Shown: positions 1 to 8,279, counted from the stretch's first letter. The stretch is DNA of 64,000 bases from Pseudoneobacillus rhizosphaerae (GCF_917563885.1 NZ_CAKJTG010000004.1:183876-247875); one strand, 5' to 3'. Numbers and translations are program-made. Notes: generated by a model not told the origin, from the letters alone.

Positions 1-280
1 CCTTTTATTAACTGGACTTATTCTTGGAGCTTTAAATACTTCACTTTTTACAGAGGTTTGGTATATTTCATCCATCATCATTTACTTAGCCGTACAGGTA
101 GTTGCTGCTGGTATTATGCCAAAGAAAATTAAACGCATGGAAGAAATCATTAACGCTCATAACGGTAACGAATTACCAGAAGAATTCACAAAGATTAACT
201 TAGAACTCAAACCACTCAACGCAATCCTACATACTGCTGCAGTACTATTAATCATCCTAATGGTATTAAAACCTTTTTAA
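1..280 (+). CDS. C-terminal part of a membrane protein (5' end outside window)
   Basis: An open frame read from base 2 runs to a TAA at 278-280 and gives about 92 residues with no start in the window. Two hydrophobic stretches, near the beginning and at the extreme C-terminus, flank a short polar loop rich in Lys and Glu (PKKIKRMEEI). This looks like the end of a small integral membrane protein. I do not recognise the family with confidence, and a DUF2269-like protein is only a guess. Its stop codon lies 3 bases before a palindromic repeat that separates it from the convergent liaR. Confidence 0.6.
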   Translation, partial: LLLTGLILGALNTSLFTEVWYISSIIIYLAVQVVAAGIMPKKIKRMEEIINAHNGNELPEEFTKINLELKPLNAILHTAAVLLIILMVLKPF

Positions 281-283
281 CAC

Positions 284-320
284 GTTAAAGCAGTGGGGGA
301 CAGTCCCTCACTGCTTTAAC
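284..320. repeat. REP-like palindrome, copy 1
   Basis: Two 18-bp arms (284-301 and 303-320) around a single central A form an inverted repeat with one mismatch and the core GGGGGACAGTCCC. It sits between two convergent genes. The liaR stop codon (316-318, minus strand) lies inside the right arm. Related copies occur near 3971, 18588, 38512, 38548 and 56955. Confidence 0.85.
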
Positions 321-948
321 GCACTAAAGAATGTTTAAAGGCATAGATGACGGCTTGTGTACGGTCTTGGACTTGGAGTTTGCTTAAAATATTACTGACA
401 TGTGTTTTGACTGTTTTTAATGCAATAAATAATTCATCAGCAATTTCTTGGTTTGTTTTACCTTCTGCCATTAATAATAAAACTTCTAACTCACGGCTCG
501 TTAATTCTTCATGGGGTAAATGAGTGGTTTTTTGGCGCATTTTCAACATCATTTTTCCGGTTACTTCTGGTTCTAGAACTGATTGCCCATTATACGTAGC
601 TCTAACAGCGTTAGCAATCTCTCCTGCTTTTGATGTTTTTAACATATAGCTAGTGGCACCTGCTTCTAAAGCTGGGTAAACCTTTTCATCATCTAGAAAG
701 CTAGTAACGATGATCACCTTAGCTTCGGGCCATTGCTCAATGATAAGTCTTGTTGCTTCGATACCGTCCATTTCTTTCATTACTAAATCCATTAATATAA
801 TATCTGGACGCAAGCTTAAGGCTAGTTCAACACCACGTCGACCATTATCCGCTTCCCCTACAACATCAATATCAGGTTGGGCAGATAAATAAGCAGATAC
901 TCCTATTCGAACCATTTCGTGATCATCCACAAACAAAACTCTAATCAT
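316..948 (-). CDS. liaR: LiaR/VraR-type response regulator
   Basis: NarL/FixJ-family response regulator of 210 residues. The receiver domain covers about residues 1-120, with the acidic pair in LFVDDHE and the phospho-acceptor Asp at about residue 54 (ILMDLVM). A LuxR-type helix-turn-helix fills the C-terminus (LTSRELEVL, then TNQEIADELFIALKTVKTHV). In this family the pair with LiaS answers cell-envelope damage. A longer frame starts with GTG at 957, but the ATG at 948 is preferred: the AGGGTGAGGAC sequence sits just upstream and the product then begins MIRVLFVDDH as in known LiaR proteins. It overlaps the end of liaS, which implies translational coupling. Confidence 0.93.
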   Translation of the reverse strand: MIRVLFVDDHEMVRIGVSAYLSAQPDIDVVGEADNGRRGVELALSLRPDIILMDLVMKEMDGIEATRLIIEQWPEAKVIIVTSFLDDEKVYPALEAGATSYMLKTSKAGEIANAVRATYNGQSVLEPEVTGKMMLKMRQKTTHLPHEELTSRELEVLLLMAEGKTNQEIADELFIALKTVKTHVSNILSKLQVQDRTQAVIYAFKHSLVR

Positions 949-1984
949 CGTCCTCACCCTTATGTGTTATTGGTACTTTTACCTCTAATCTAGTTCCTTT
1001 ATTTTTCACACTAATCACTTTTAACGTTCCGCCGACTTCAACTGCTCGTTCATGCATAATTTGCATGCCATATGAGCCTGCTTTGTCGTCCTTCACTTCA
1101 AAACCGACCCCATCATCAACAACTCTCATAATAATAAGATCATCTCGCTCGATTAAAAGGACCTCTAGCTTAGTAGCCTTAGAATGACGTAGCGTATTGG
1201 ATACTGATTCTTGTAGAATGCGGAATAGATGGTCTTCAATTCCTTTGTCTAAGGAAATATCCTCGACCTTCCATTGAATTTCCATTGTAACCTTCTGAGA
1301 TAATTCAACTAAGAGCTCAGCAATTCCTTCTTGTAGCGTTTTACCTTTTAAAGCGGCAGGGCGTAAATGCAGTAATAATGCCCTCATTTCTAACTGAGAT
1401 TGATGAATCATTTCTTCCACCATCCTCAGCTGCTTTGTTTCACGGTCCTCTGACTTAGGTCTAATTTCATTGATTGCTGACATCATCATTGAAGCCCCAA
1501 ACAACTGCTGGCTCACTGAATCATGTAATTCACGTGCTAAGCGATTCCGTTCCTGAGAGATGATTTCTTGGATTCGTTGTTCTTGGTCCTCTACCTTTTC
1601 GGTTACCATCCGTTGCGAAACCTTAGCTTTTTCAGTTATTTGCTTATAAATTTTTTCAATTCTTTTATGAATCGTGTCTACTTCTTCACACGCATTTAAA
1701 TTGGTTAGTTCAACGGCAACTCCTTCCTCCAACTGATGAAGGAGTCTGTCTATAGATAATAGATTTTTTCTCCAAAATATTCCTGAAAAAACGCCAAAAA
1801 GGATACCAAGCCCGATACTAACTGCTGGGATAAATAATACAAATGGAATATCTGCAATATCGCGTTCCCAAAGCTCCCACCAATCAGTCAATGGGAATAC
1901 GTATAAAAAAGCTAAAAATGAAAGTCCCATCATGAGAATTGAGAAACCAGCACCCCACAGTACCTGCCTCTGAAGTGCACTCAT
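941..1984 (-). CDS. liaS: LiaS/VraS-type sensor histidine kinase
   Basis: Membrane histidine kinase of 347 residues. Two transmembrane helices (about 8-30 and 47-70) enclose a very short extracellular loop, as in intramembrane-sensing kinases. A linker with predicted coiled coil (about 75-140) leads to a HisKA_3 dimerisation domain with the phospho-acceptor His at about 154 (RNRLARELHDSVSQQ) and a C-terminal ATPase domain (DDGVGFEV; GSYGMQIMHERA). It follows liaF with a 4-base ATGA overlap and overlaps liaR at its 3' end, so the three are co-translated. In related systems LiaF holds this kinase inactive until envelope stress occurs. Confidence 0.93.
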   Translation of the reverse strand: MSALQRQVLWGAGFSILMMGLSFLAFLYVFPLTDWWELWERDIADIPFVLFIPAVSIGLGILFGVFSGIFWRKNLLSIDRLLHQLEEGVAVELTNLNACEEVDTIHKRIEKIYKQITEKAKVSQRMVTEKVEDQEQRIQEIISQERNRLARELHDSVSQQLFGASMMMSAINEIRPKSEDRETKQLRMVEEMIHQSQLEMRALLLHLRPAALKGKTLQEGIAELLVELSQKVTMEIQWKVEDISLDKGIEDHLFRILQESVSNTLRHSKATKLEVLLIERDDLIIMRVVDDGVGFEVKDDKAGSYGMQIMHERAVEVGGTLKVISVKNKGTRLEVKVPITHKGEDDD

Positions 1985-2715
1985 ATTCTCTTCACCTCGA
2001 TATCTCCAAGGAGAACAGAGGTTATGATTTTCACCTTCTGATCAGCCTTCTCATAATCAGGCGTCTGAAGATGGAATACCTGATTGAGCATTTTAGCTTC
2101 ATGAAAATCAAAAACGGTTGTCGTACCAAGCAGAACTGAATGCTGCACTGAGACTTCATAATCATACGGGACAAAAATTTGGATATTCCCAATAAATTTC
2201 CGTATATAAATAACTGTTTCACCCTTTGGTATGACCGTATAGCTGAGGTCAATAATAGAGTCTCCCACTCCTGATTGAATGTTTATATCATTCCACTCAT
2301 AAACATGGTTTGGAGTACGTTGTTGTCCGAAAAGAATATTCCGAAATAACGGTTTACGCCCGATCACTTGTTCCCGAGGTTTATTTTCTGTTGGCTCCGA
2401 CACAACAGGACTTACAATATTAGGGGCACGTTTTGACTGAGCATACTGGATAACAAAATGGATGAATATTGCTAACACTAAAAAACGGAAGGTTATCATA
2501 TGAAATATATTTATGATTAAAATGACGATACCTCCCCAAAAAAGGAGCTTCCCTCTCTTTTTCGGCATTGATTTTCGTCCAAGGTAAACCATGATTATGG
2601 AAATAAAAAGAGAGAAAATAATTCCTTGATTTACAAAGGCTACTTCCACTAAGAGGATAACTGCGCCGATAAGTATAATCCAACTAATATATTCACTAGT
2701 AATCTTCTTTAACAT
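1981..2715 (-). CDS. liaF: LiaF-type membrane inhibitor of the Lia system
   Basis: Protein of 244 residues with about four N-terminal hydrophobic helices in residues 10-90 and a soluble C-terminal half of LiaF/YvqF type (GVGDSIIDLSYTVIPKGETVIYIRKFIGNIQIFVPYD, read here only as key motifs GDSIIDL, GNIQIFVPYD and LLGDIEV). Family knowledge: LiaF is the negative regulator of LiaS. The gene starts with ATG behind a purine-rich site and overlaps liaS by 4 bases. A hairpin separates it from the upstream pspA/liaH gene, so the regulatory part can be transcribed at a lower level than the effector part. Confidence 0.9.
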   Translation of the reverse strand: MLKKITSEYISWIILIGAVILLVEVAFVNQGIIFSLFISIIMVYLGRKSMPKKRGKLLFWGGIVILIINIFHMITFRFLVLAIFIHFVIQYAQSKRAPNIVSPVVSEPTENKPREQVIGRKPLFRNILFGQQRTPNHVYEWNDINIQSGVGDSIIDLSYTVIPKGETVIYIRKFIGNIQIFVPYDYEVSVQHSVLLGTTTVFDFHEAKMLNQVFHLQTPDYEKADQKVKIITSVLLGDIEVKRI

Positions 2716-2774
2716 TCACTTACCCCCTCTCTTTCTTTTCCATACATTTATTATTTTTACATCTATTGTTAGTC

Positions 2775-2804
2775 AAAAGGCGTAGTGTAACCCTACGCCT
2801 TTTT
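2775..2804 (-). terminator. Intercistronic terminator between pspA/liaH and liaF
   Basis: An 11-bp perfect stem (2775-2785 with 2793-2803, AAAAGGCGTAG and its complement) encloses a 7-base loop. Read on the minus strand it is followed by a short T run. It lies 20-50 bases after the pspA/liaH stop and about 60 bases before the liaF start, so it probably attenuates read-through from the effector genes into liaFSR. Confidence 0.75.
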
Positions 2805-2821
2805 AGAATACCATGATTTAC

Positions 2822-3469
2822 CTATGAAATAGAATGAGTTTCTTCAACTTTCATTTCTTTTTCTAGTTGGGCTATTTTAGCATCAATTGTGCTACGGTAA
2901 TAAGAGCTGTTGACTTGATGCTCTAAACGATCTAAGTAGTTTTCAATTTCCTGAAATTTAGATTGAGATTGATCAGAGTGTTGATTTGTTTCTAGCACCT
3001 GATCCATTCGATGATTGGCACGTGTTACATTTTCTCTCCCCATAAGCTCCATACGACGAATGTTCATATCCTTTAACTTATGCTTCATTTCTTCATATTT
3101 CTTCTCTAAGTTATTTAATTGCCCTTGAACAGTCTGTAATGAGCCTTCTAAACGAACCACTCGTTCCTCAAATTGCTGTTGCTCTGCTGTAGCGAATTCG
3201 AACAATTGTTGTTCACCTGCTTTTTGCGCCACTTCAGCTTGATGCTTACGCTTGTTAGCCATTTCAGTTGCATAACCTAATTCACGTGTAAACTCTTCTC
3301 TTAATTGATACTGACGTTCTACTAGCTTACGTACCTTTTCAGTTTCTAGCTCGCTTTGACGTAAATATTGGTTTAATAAAACAATCGGATTTTTCTTTTC
3401 CTTTTGATCCATTACATTGTGCAAATCAGCTGTAATCATATCTTTTAATCGTGTAAATAAGTTAGTCAT
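2822..3469 (-). CDS. liaH: PspA/LiaH family phage-shock protein
   Basis: Almost entirely alpha-helical coiled-coil protein of 215 residues, the usual PspA/IM30/LiaH length. The N-terminus (MTNLFTRLKDMITADLHNVMDQKEKKNP) matches the membrane-binding amphipathic helix of the family, and the rest is charged heptad-like sequence (about 25-205). No signal or transmembrane segment is present. Family knowledge: such proteins form large oligomers that stabilise the stressed cytoplasmic membrane. It lies 20 bases downstream of the small membrane-protein gene, which probably anchors it, and upstream of the liaFSR regulators. Confidence 0.92.
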   Translation of the reverse strand: MTNLFTRLKDMITADLHNVMDQKEKKNPIVLLNQYLRQSELETEKVRKLVERQYQLREEFTRELGYATEMANKRKHQAEVAQKAGEQQLFEFATAEQQQFEERVVRLEGSLQTVQGQLNNLEKKYEEMKHKLKDMNIRRMELMGRENVTRANHRMDQVLETNQHSDQSQSKFQEIENYLDRLEHQVNSSYYRSTIDAKIAQLEKEMKVEETHSIS

Positions 3470-3489
3470 CGTATTATCTCTCCCTATTA

Positions 3490-3846
3490 TTAGTATTGTT
3501 TCAATTCATTCCATTGCTTTTCAAAGTTAGCAAATGGATCATCACTTTCTTTAACAACAGCTACTTCTTTTGACTTGTTCCATTTCTTAAAAACTACATA
3601 TAGAACATAAGCTGCAACTAAACCTAAAATAGCTGGTAAATTATGTGCCACTATAATTAAAGTAATTAACCCAATTGTCGCCCAGCCAATCTTTTTCATC
3701 GTACTTTCAGCTCTAAGGAATTTCTTGAAAACGAAGTAAAGAACTAGCAAGCTAACAGCAAAACCAATCATAGGACCGATTGTTGAAAAAAGAACCATTA
3801 AAGCAATCCCACCAAGTACCAACAAACCAAATTTTTTCATTTTCAC
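3490..3846 (-). CDS. LiaI-like small membrane protein (lmo0954-like)
   Basis: Protein of 118 residues with four short hydrophobic helices: about 6-22, 24-42, 52-70 and 72-88. The C-terminus is polar (SKEVAVVKESDDPFANFEKQW). The sequence, including two FVFKK-type repeats (YFVFKKFLRA and YVVFKKWNKS), resembles the lmo0954-type membrane proteins encoded beside PspA in Listeria and Bacillus. It is an internal duplication of a two-helix unit. By position it takes the place of LiaI, the membrane anchor for LiaH. A good AGGAGG site lies upstream. It is the first gene of the five-gene lia-type operon. Confidence 0.8.
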   Translation of the reverse strand: MKMKKFGLLVLGGIALMVLFSTIGPMIGFAVSLLVLYFVFKKFLRAESTMKKIGWATIGLITLIIVAHNLPAILGLVAAYVLYVVFKKWNKSKEVAVVKESDDPFANFEKQWNELKQY

Positions 3847-3970
3847 TTCCTCCTTTCTTTCTTATGTACTCATCTTACCTATTTTGAAAATTTCTCATAA
3901 CGAGCTAGAGCTTTATTTTGAGATAGGTCTTGAGGCTTAGAAGAAGTAGGACAGTTAAAATGGCACCCCC

Positions 3971-4023
3971 ATTAACGCAGTAAAGTGCTGGGGGACAGTC
4001 CCCCAGCACTTTACTGCGTTAAT
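3971..4023. repeat. REP-like palindrome, copy 2 (perfect)
   Basis: Perfect inverted repeat of two 26-bp arms (3971-3996 and 3998-4023) around one central A, with core GGGGGACAGTCCCCC and ends ATTAACGCAG. Three bases beyond it lies the stop codon of the LysM-CAP gene (4027-4029, minus strand), which is part of the outer TAACGCATTAACG sequence of the element. The arms could form a very stable hairpin and so also act as a terminator or mRNA end stabiliser. Confidence 0.92.
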
Positions 4024-4026
4024 GCG

Positions 4027-4644
4027 TTATTTTTGTATAAACATTTGTGTCCAGTAGGTTCCATATGAGCCACCACTTGAGTAACCTACTCCTATTTGAT
4101 TGTAGGATGGACTTAAGATATTTTTACGATGTCCTTCACTATTCATCCATGAGTTGACTACTTCTTGAGCTGTTCTTTGGCCAGCTGCGATATTTTCGCC
4201 AGCACTACGATAGGTAATACCAAAGTTTTTCATCATCGTAAATGGTGATCCATAGGTTGGACTATCATGCTGGAAGTAGCGCTTATCTCTCATATCATTT
4301 GATTTGTACCGTGCCACGCGTGATAGCTCCCAGTTAGCTACAAACGGTTTTAATCCATATTTGGCCCGTTGCTGATTGGTCAGTTGAATCACTTGATTTT
4401 CAATACTCTTGATAGAATCGAAATTAGGGATGTTAACTTTTTGTCCTGGATAGATTAAATTTGGATTTACAAATTGGCGATTGGCTGCAATAAGTTCGGA
4501 TATTCCTACTTGATAGCGAACCGCAATTTTCCAAAGTGAATCCCCGGGCTGAACGGTGTACACCTGTTGAGCATGGGAGATATTTGGTAAAGTAAATAGT
4601 GAGACAATTAAAGCAAAACAAATCCATATGTGTTTTTTCAGCAA
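4027..4644 (-). CDS. Secreted LysM-CAP domain protein (YkwD-like)
   Basis: Exported protein of 205 residues. A signal peptide (about 1-25, cleavage near SHAQQ) is followed by one LysM peptidoglycan-binding repeat (about 27-73: YTVQPGDSLWKIAVRYQ, NPNLIYPGQKVNIP) and a C-terminal CAP/SCP domain (about 85-205). The CAP signatures are visible: LTNQQRAKYGL, HDSPTYGSPF, AGENIAAG and NSEGHRKNIL. Such proteins occur in the Bacillus cell wall or spore coat, and their activity is mostly unknown. It is a single gene divergent from the GDPD gene, and its 3' end runs into a REP-like palindrome. Confidence 0.9.
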   Translation of the reverse strand: MLKKHIWICFALIVSLFTLPNISHAQQVYTVQPGDSLWKIAVRYQVGISELIAANRQFVNPNLIYPGQKVNIPNFDSIKSIENQVIQLTNQQRAKYGLKPFVANWELSRVARYKSNDMRDKRYFQHDSPTYGSPFTMMKNFGITYRSAGENIAAGQRTAQEVVNSWMNSEGHRKNILSPSYNQIGVGYSSGGSYGTYWTQMFIQK

Positions 4645-4748
4645 TTTAAGAACACCTCCACATTATAGATTTTGGTAATTTTAAATAAAATATACTTGCA
4701 TTTTTTTTCAAGTTATAATGATGAAATAAAGGAGGCGACCATTCGTTT

Positions 4749-5687
4749 ATGAGTCAACCTATAGTTAAAAATAACCGTAGCATTTCACAAAAAAAACGCT
4801 GGTTAGGACTTGTTATTGCATTTATTTTTATTATATATATTTTGTTAAATCTTGTACCTGTCGAACAGAGACCTACCCATCCATTCTTCCAATCAGAACG
4901 CCCACTTGTCATCGCTCATCAAGGTGGAGAATTACTTGCACCTTCAAACACCTTGAAAGCATTCCAGAAGGCTGTTGATTTAGGGGTAGATGTTCTTGAG
5001 TTTGATATTCATATTACTAAAGATGGTCATTTAGTTACGATTCATGATTCAACTGTGGATCGCACAACGAACGGAAGAGGAAATGTCCATGACCTAACTT
5101 TAAATGAAATTCAAAAGCTTGATGCTGGTTATCATTTTGTGGACCTAGATGGAAAACTTTCTTATCGTGGAAAAGGTGTTTACATTCCTTCACTCGAAGA
5201 AGTATTCCAATCATTCCCTAATATGAAGATGGTGATTGAAATTAAGGATGATAATCCAGCTGAACTAATTCCAGAAATATCAAAAAAACTATGGACCTTA
5301 ATCCAAAAATATCAAAAAGAAGATCAAGTGGTAGTTGCCTCTTTTGATCAAAAGATCATCAATCAATTTGAGGAAATTTCTGATGGGCAGGTCGCCTTAT
5401 CAGCAGGTGAGGATGAGATTCGGACATTTATCATTTTCAAGAAATTATTTTTAGCAAACCTTTATACACCTAATGCGGATGTCTTCCAAATACCGACTAA
5501 GGAAAGCATCTTTAACTTAGCTAGTCCAAGTATCATAAAGGAAGCAAATCGAAGAAATGTTAATATTCAATACTGGACTATTGATGATAAAGAAACGATG
5601 CGTAGCTTACTTGAAGACGGGGCAGACGGAATTATTACCAATCGACCAGATTTAATGCTAGAGGTTTTAGCCGAAATCGGCTACTAA
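4749..5687 (+). CDS. Membrane-anchored glycerophosphodiester phosphodiesterase
   Basis: Protein of 312 residues with one N-terminal transmembrane helix (about 18-37) followed by a GDPD TIM barrel. Active-site elements are visible: IAHQGGELLAPSNT with the first catalytic His, EFDIHITKDGHLVTIHDSTVDRTTNG-type metal and second His region (key motifs EFDIH and HDSTVDRTTNG), EIKDD in the middle, and GADGIITNRPD at the end. The usual HRG is HQG here. The reaction is hydrolysis of glycerophosphodiesters to glycerol-3-phosphate and an alcohol, probably outside the membrane. The AAAGGAGG site is 13 bases from the ATG, slightly long, but no better in-frame start exists. Confidence 0.9.
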   Translation: MSQPIVKNNRSISQKKRWLGLVIAFIFIIYILLNLVPVEQRPTHPFFQSERPLVIAHQGGELLAPSNTLKAFQKAVDLGVDVLEFDIHITKDGHLVTIHDSTVDRTTNGRGNVHDLTLNEIQKLDAGYHFVDLDGKLSYRGKGVYIPSLEEVFQSFPNMKMVIEIKDDNPAELIPEISKKLWTLIQKYQKEDQVVVASFDQKIINQFEEISDGQVALSAGEDEIRTFIIFKKLFLANLYTPNADVFQIPTKESIFNLASPSIIKEANRRNVNIQYWTIDDKETMRSLLEDGADGIITNRPDLMLEVLAEIGY

Positions 5688-5760
5688 GAGGATATTGTAT
5701 AATTCATTAAAACGAGTAAAACATACTAACTATAAAGGTTAATAGTCAGGGGTTTTGCTT

Positions 5761-6129
5761 ATGTTTGAGCTTTCTTGGATCACCTATTTGATGCTAATAT
5801 TAGCAAGCTATCGATTAACTCATCTCATTGTTTTTGATAAGATTACTGAATTTATTCGTAAACCGTTTATGACAAAAAAGGAAATAAAAACAGAACATGG
5901 CGTTGAACTAAAGGATGTACCAAAAAACATGTTCGGATATTTATTGAACTGTTACTGGTGTGCAGGTATTTGGAGCGCTATACTGATTGGCGGTGGATAT
6001 TTGCTTTTCCCTAAGATTGCATCGATTATTGTCTTGATTTTATCAATAGCTGGTGGGCAATGTATTCTTGAAACATTTGTCGGTGTGAATATAAAAAAGG
6101 TAAGTTATTATTCAAAAAAGGAAACATAA
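5761..6129 (+). CDS. DUF1360 membrane protein (YjcA-like)
   Basis: Protein of 122 residues of the DUF1360 family, with hydrophobic segments near the N-terminus (about 6-25), in the middle and at the C-terminus. It has the family's cysteine motif NCYWCAGIWSA. The B. subtilis member YjcA is linked to sporulation; the biochemical role is unknown. An in-frame TTG lies at 5755, but the ATG at 5761 has the better-placed AGGGG site and is chosen. The gene ends in a strong bidirectional terminator. Confidence 0.8.
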   Translation: MFELSWITYLMLILASYRLTHLIVFDKITEFIRKPFMTKKEIKTEHGVELKDVPKNMFGYLLNCYWCAGIWSAILIGGGYLLFPKIASIIVLILSIAGGQCILETFVGVNIKKVSYYSKKET

Positions 6130-6131
6130 TA

Positions 6132-6184
6132 AATTTTAAAAGAGGGTAACTCATTGATTGATGGGTTACCCTCTTTTAAAATTT
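6132..6184. terminator. Bidirectional terminator
   Basis: Long, nearly perfect stem (6132-6150 with 6165-6183; AGAGGGTAAC and its complement at the core) with a T run on the plus side and an equivalent run on the minus side. It separates the convergent DUF1360 and polysaccharide deacetylase genes. Confidence 0.85.
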
Positions 6185-6225
6185 TTTGTATGTGATTCGA
6201 TCCCATTAAATCACGATCAACCTTT

Positions 6226-6954
6226 TTATTTTACTAACTTTGCAAAATCTTCAAGGGTTGTTGAATTCTTGACATAAATTCTTGGTAACAGATAAAGTTC
6301 ATTTTCAAAACCTAATTCTTTAAATGGTCCTGGTGTTGTCGTAAGTCCGAAACGATAGTATTTTTTTGTCTCTTTCACAACCTTATTATTGAAATTTCCA
6401 TAAGGGTAGGCAAGAGCAATGACTGGTTTTCCTGTCATTTTTTCAATTTTTTCTTTGGATTTCTTAAGCTCATTATCTAAATTATTTATTTTAGTTAAAT
6501 CAGGATGCGTGGCTGTATGTGACTGAACAGAAAAAAAGCCAGATTCGGCCATCATTTTTAATTCCTCTTTCGATAATCGGTTATGATTACCAACATAATC
6601 GGAAATAACAAATAGGGTACCCTTAGGCTGAAAACGGTCATCTTTTATCTTTTGGAATATTTTAAGGGCATTCAAATTATTTTTGTAACCATCATCGAAA
6701 GTAATTAAAATTGGATTTTTTACCTTATAAATATCCTGCCACCGCTCAAAGGTTATCAAGGTATAGCCATTACTTTTGAGATATAACATTTGTTTTTCAA
6801 AGTTTTCGGGTGCTACAAATAACTCGATTGATCCTAGGCCATTATATTCATCTATCGAATGATAAACTAATATCGGTACTTTTACTTTTCCAAACACTGA
6901 TATTTGTGGGCTAATTAATAATAGCATTAAACATATTAGAATTACTTTTCGCAT
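6226..6954 (-). CDS. Secreted polysaccharide deacetylase
   Basis: Protein of 242 residues with a signal peptide (about 1-22, ending SVFG) and a NodB-type carbohydrate esterase 4 domain. Motif 1 is ITFDDGYKNN, with the catalytic Asp and the metal Asp. Motif 2 is SHTATHPDL, with the metal His residues in HxxxH. A later ALAYPYGNFN motif completes the fold. Likely substrates are peptidoglycan or other N-acetylated glycans outside the cell. It is monocistronic. The 255-base upstream gap holds no recognisable gene until the hairpin at 7170. Confidence 0.88.
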   Translation of the reverse strand: MRKVILICLMLLLISPQISVFGKVKVPILVYHSIDEYNGLGSIELFVAPENFEKQMLYLKSNGYTLITFERWQDIYKVKNPILITFDDGYKNNLNALKIFQKIKDDRFQPKGTLFVISDYVGNHNRLSKEELKMMAESGFFSVQSHTATHPDLTKINNLDNELKKSKEKIEKMTGKPVIALAYPYGNFNNKVVKETKKYYRFGLTTTPGPFKELGFENELYLLPRIYVKNSTTLEDFAKLVK

Positions 6955-7169
6955 CGTGATACTCCTTTTAAAGCTTTTTGATTAGTGTTCCAGAAAAATC
7001 TAGATACAATCATAATCACTAAAAGATTCACCTCGAAAAGTCTTGTTTTCCATTTTCTATTTTCCTCTGTCAATCGTCTTGATTAGGGCTTTAGCAGCCT
7101 TTTTTACTACATCTCCAAACTCCTATTAAAATTTATTAAATGTAAACAAATATTTAAGATTCAAAAATA

Positions 7170-7204
7170 CTCCCTCCTTGCATATATCTTAATAAAGGAG
7201 GGAG
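7170..7204 (+). promoter_or_regulatory. Hairpin masking the ribosome binding site of the 46-aa gene
   Basis: A perfect 10-bp inverted repeat (CTCCCTCCTT at 7170-7179, AAGGAGGGAG at 7195-7204) with a 15-base A/T-rich loop. The right arm is the Shine-Dalgarno sequence of the gene starting at 7210, so in RNA the arm would be paired and hidden. No T run follows, so it is not a terminator. Translational control is the natural reading, but it is an inference. Confidence 0.7.
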
Positions 7205-7209
7205 TTCTC

Positions 7210-7350
7210 ATGGCTGTATGGTGGATTGCCACATTTGGTTTAGTTCTATGCTTAGGATTTATTGGTGGAACCATAATTTATGGTATTAAAGGTGCCTTAC
7301 ATTCAGACGACTCGACCATTGTTGACCCTTTACCTAAAGAGAAAGATTAA
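7210..7350 (+). CDS. Small single-helix membrane protein, 46 aa
   Basis: A frame of 46 residues begins MAVWWIATFGLV with ATG at 7210, six bases after a strong AAGGAGGGAG site. A single hydrophobic helix (about 4-26) is followed by a polar tail ending TIVDPLPKEKD. The tail loosely recalls YtzI-type small proteins (helix, then a TVDP-like motif), but the family is not certain. Its TAA overlaps the stop codon of the convergent phosphotransferase gene at 7347-7350 (shared TTAA). The hairpin over its ribosome binding site suggests regulated translation. Confidence 0.7.
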   Translation: MAVWWIATFGLVLCLGFIGGTIIYGIKGALHSDDSTIVDPLPKEKD

Positions 7351-8252
7351 TTTAATGCTAGTTTAATACTTTCCTTTGCACTTGCAATAAGCTGATCATC
7401 TTTTATATCGTGTCCATAAAGCAAGAGGATGAAACCAACATAAATCGCAAAAAACTTTGCCACCATTTTTATCTCATTACTCACTTCACCGTATTTTTGA
7501 AAAAATGGTTCTCGCCCACTTTGCGGTAAAAAGCTATAGGCAATCGAAAGATCAATGGCTGGATTCCCTAGATGCGTGTCTCCCCAATCAATGATTCCAG
7601 AAATGACACCCTCTTTATTTACTAAAATATTTCGGATATGACAGTCTCCATGAACTAGAGTAATCGGGGTATTTAGTTTTGTTTCCTTCATTGTGCTAAG
7701 CCAATCCAAAGCTGCTTGATCCTCTTCAACTAGATGGAGATCGGCAGCTTTTTTTATATTATCAACAAGCATCTCTTTCCGCTTCCCAATATTCATTCTT
7801 TCAAACCGATCATGCGGTACACCCATTTTTTCAGCTTGATCGATTGGAAACTGATGCAGCTTTTTTAGAAATAAAGCTAAAGGTACAGCAGATAAATTTC
7901 GGACTTCATCGGACAAGACCCCTGGTGAATCCCCTTGGACATGTTTATATCCGGTAAATGGCCACTTATAGTCTGTAGTTGCTTGTCCAAAAAAGATTGG
8001 TTCAGGAATGACAATATTTAATTGTCTCACTAACAGTGGTAACAATTGATTTTCAATACTTAATAGTTGTACAGCGATTTCCCTTCTCGGAAAACGGAAG
8101 ACATACATATCATTTACGATAAACACCGTATTATCAAAGCCTTTACCTAATTCTGCAATACTCACTGGTATTAATTGTGGAAACTGTGCTTCAATAATCT
8201 CCCTAGCTTCAAGAGGCGTAATCGCAATCTCAGGTGACCATGGCTGTGACAT
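7347..8252 (-). CDS. APH-fold phosphotransferase (macrolide kinase-like, YcbJ-like)
   Basis: Protein of 301 residues with the aminoglycoside/choline kinase fold. The catalytic loop is VHGDCHIRNIL (HxDxxxxN) and the metal-binding motif is GIIDWGDTHLGNPAIDL. The N-lobe has GKGFDNTVFIVND as the nucleotide loop and FRFPRRE as the Lys/Arg region. The arrangement matches the Mph/YcbJ branch, which phosphorylates macrolides in some members, but the true substrate here is unknown. It lies 27 bases after the PLP enzyme gene and probably shares its transcript. No resistance claim can be made from sequence alone. Confidence 0.82.
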   Translation of the reverse strand: MSQPWSPEIAITPLEAREIIEAQFPQLIPVSIAELGKGFDNTVFIVNDMYVFRFPRREIAVQLLSIENQLLPLLVRQLNIVIPEPIFFGQATTDYKWPFTGYKHVQGDSPGVLSDEVRNLSAVPLALFLKKLHQFPIDQAEKMGVPHDRFERMNIGKRKEMLVDNIKKAADLHLVEEDQAALDWLSTMKETKLNTPITLVHGDCHIRNILVNKEGVISGIIDWGDTHLGNPAIDLSIAYSFLPQSGREPFFQKYGEVSNEIKMVAKFFAIYVGFILLLYGHDIKDDQLIASAKESIKLALN

Positions 8253-8279
8253 CTCTCTAGGTCACTCCTTTTTTTAATT

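Noticed and set aside
3900-3960. LiaR operator upstream of the lia-type operon
   Set aside because: A TTGAGATAGGTCTTGAG near-direct repeat is present (about 3916-3942), but it does not match a LiaR/VraR consensus that I can state with confidence.
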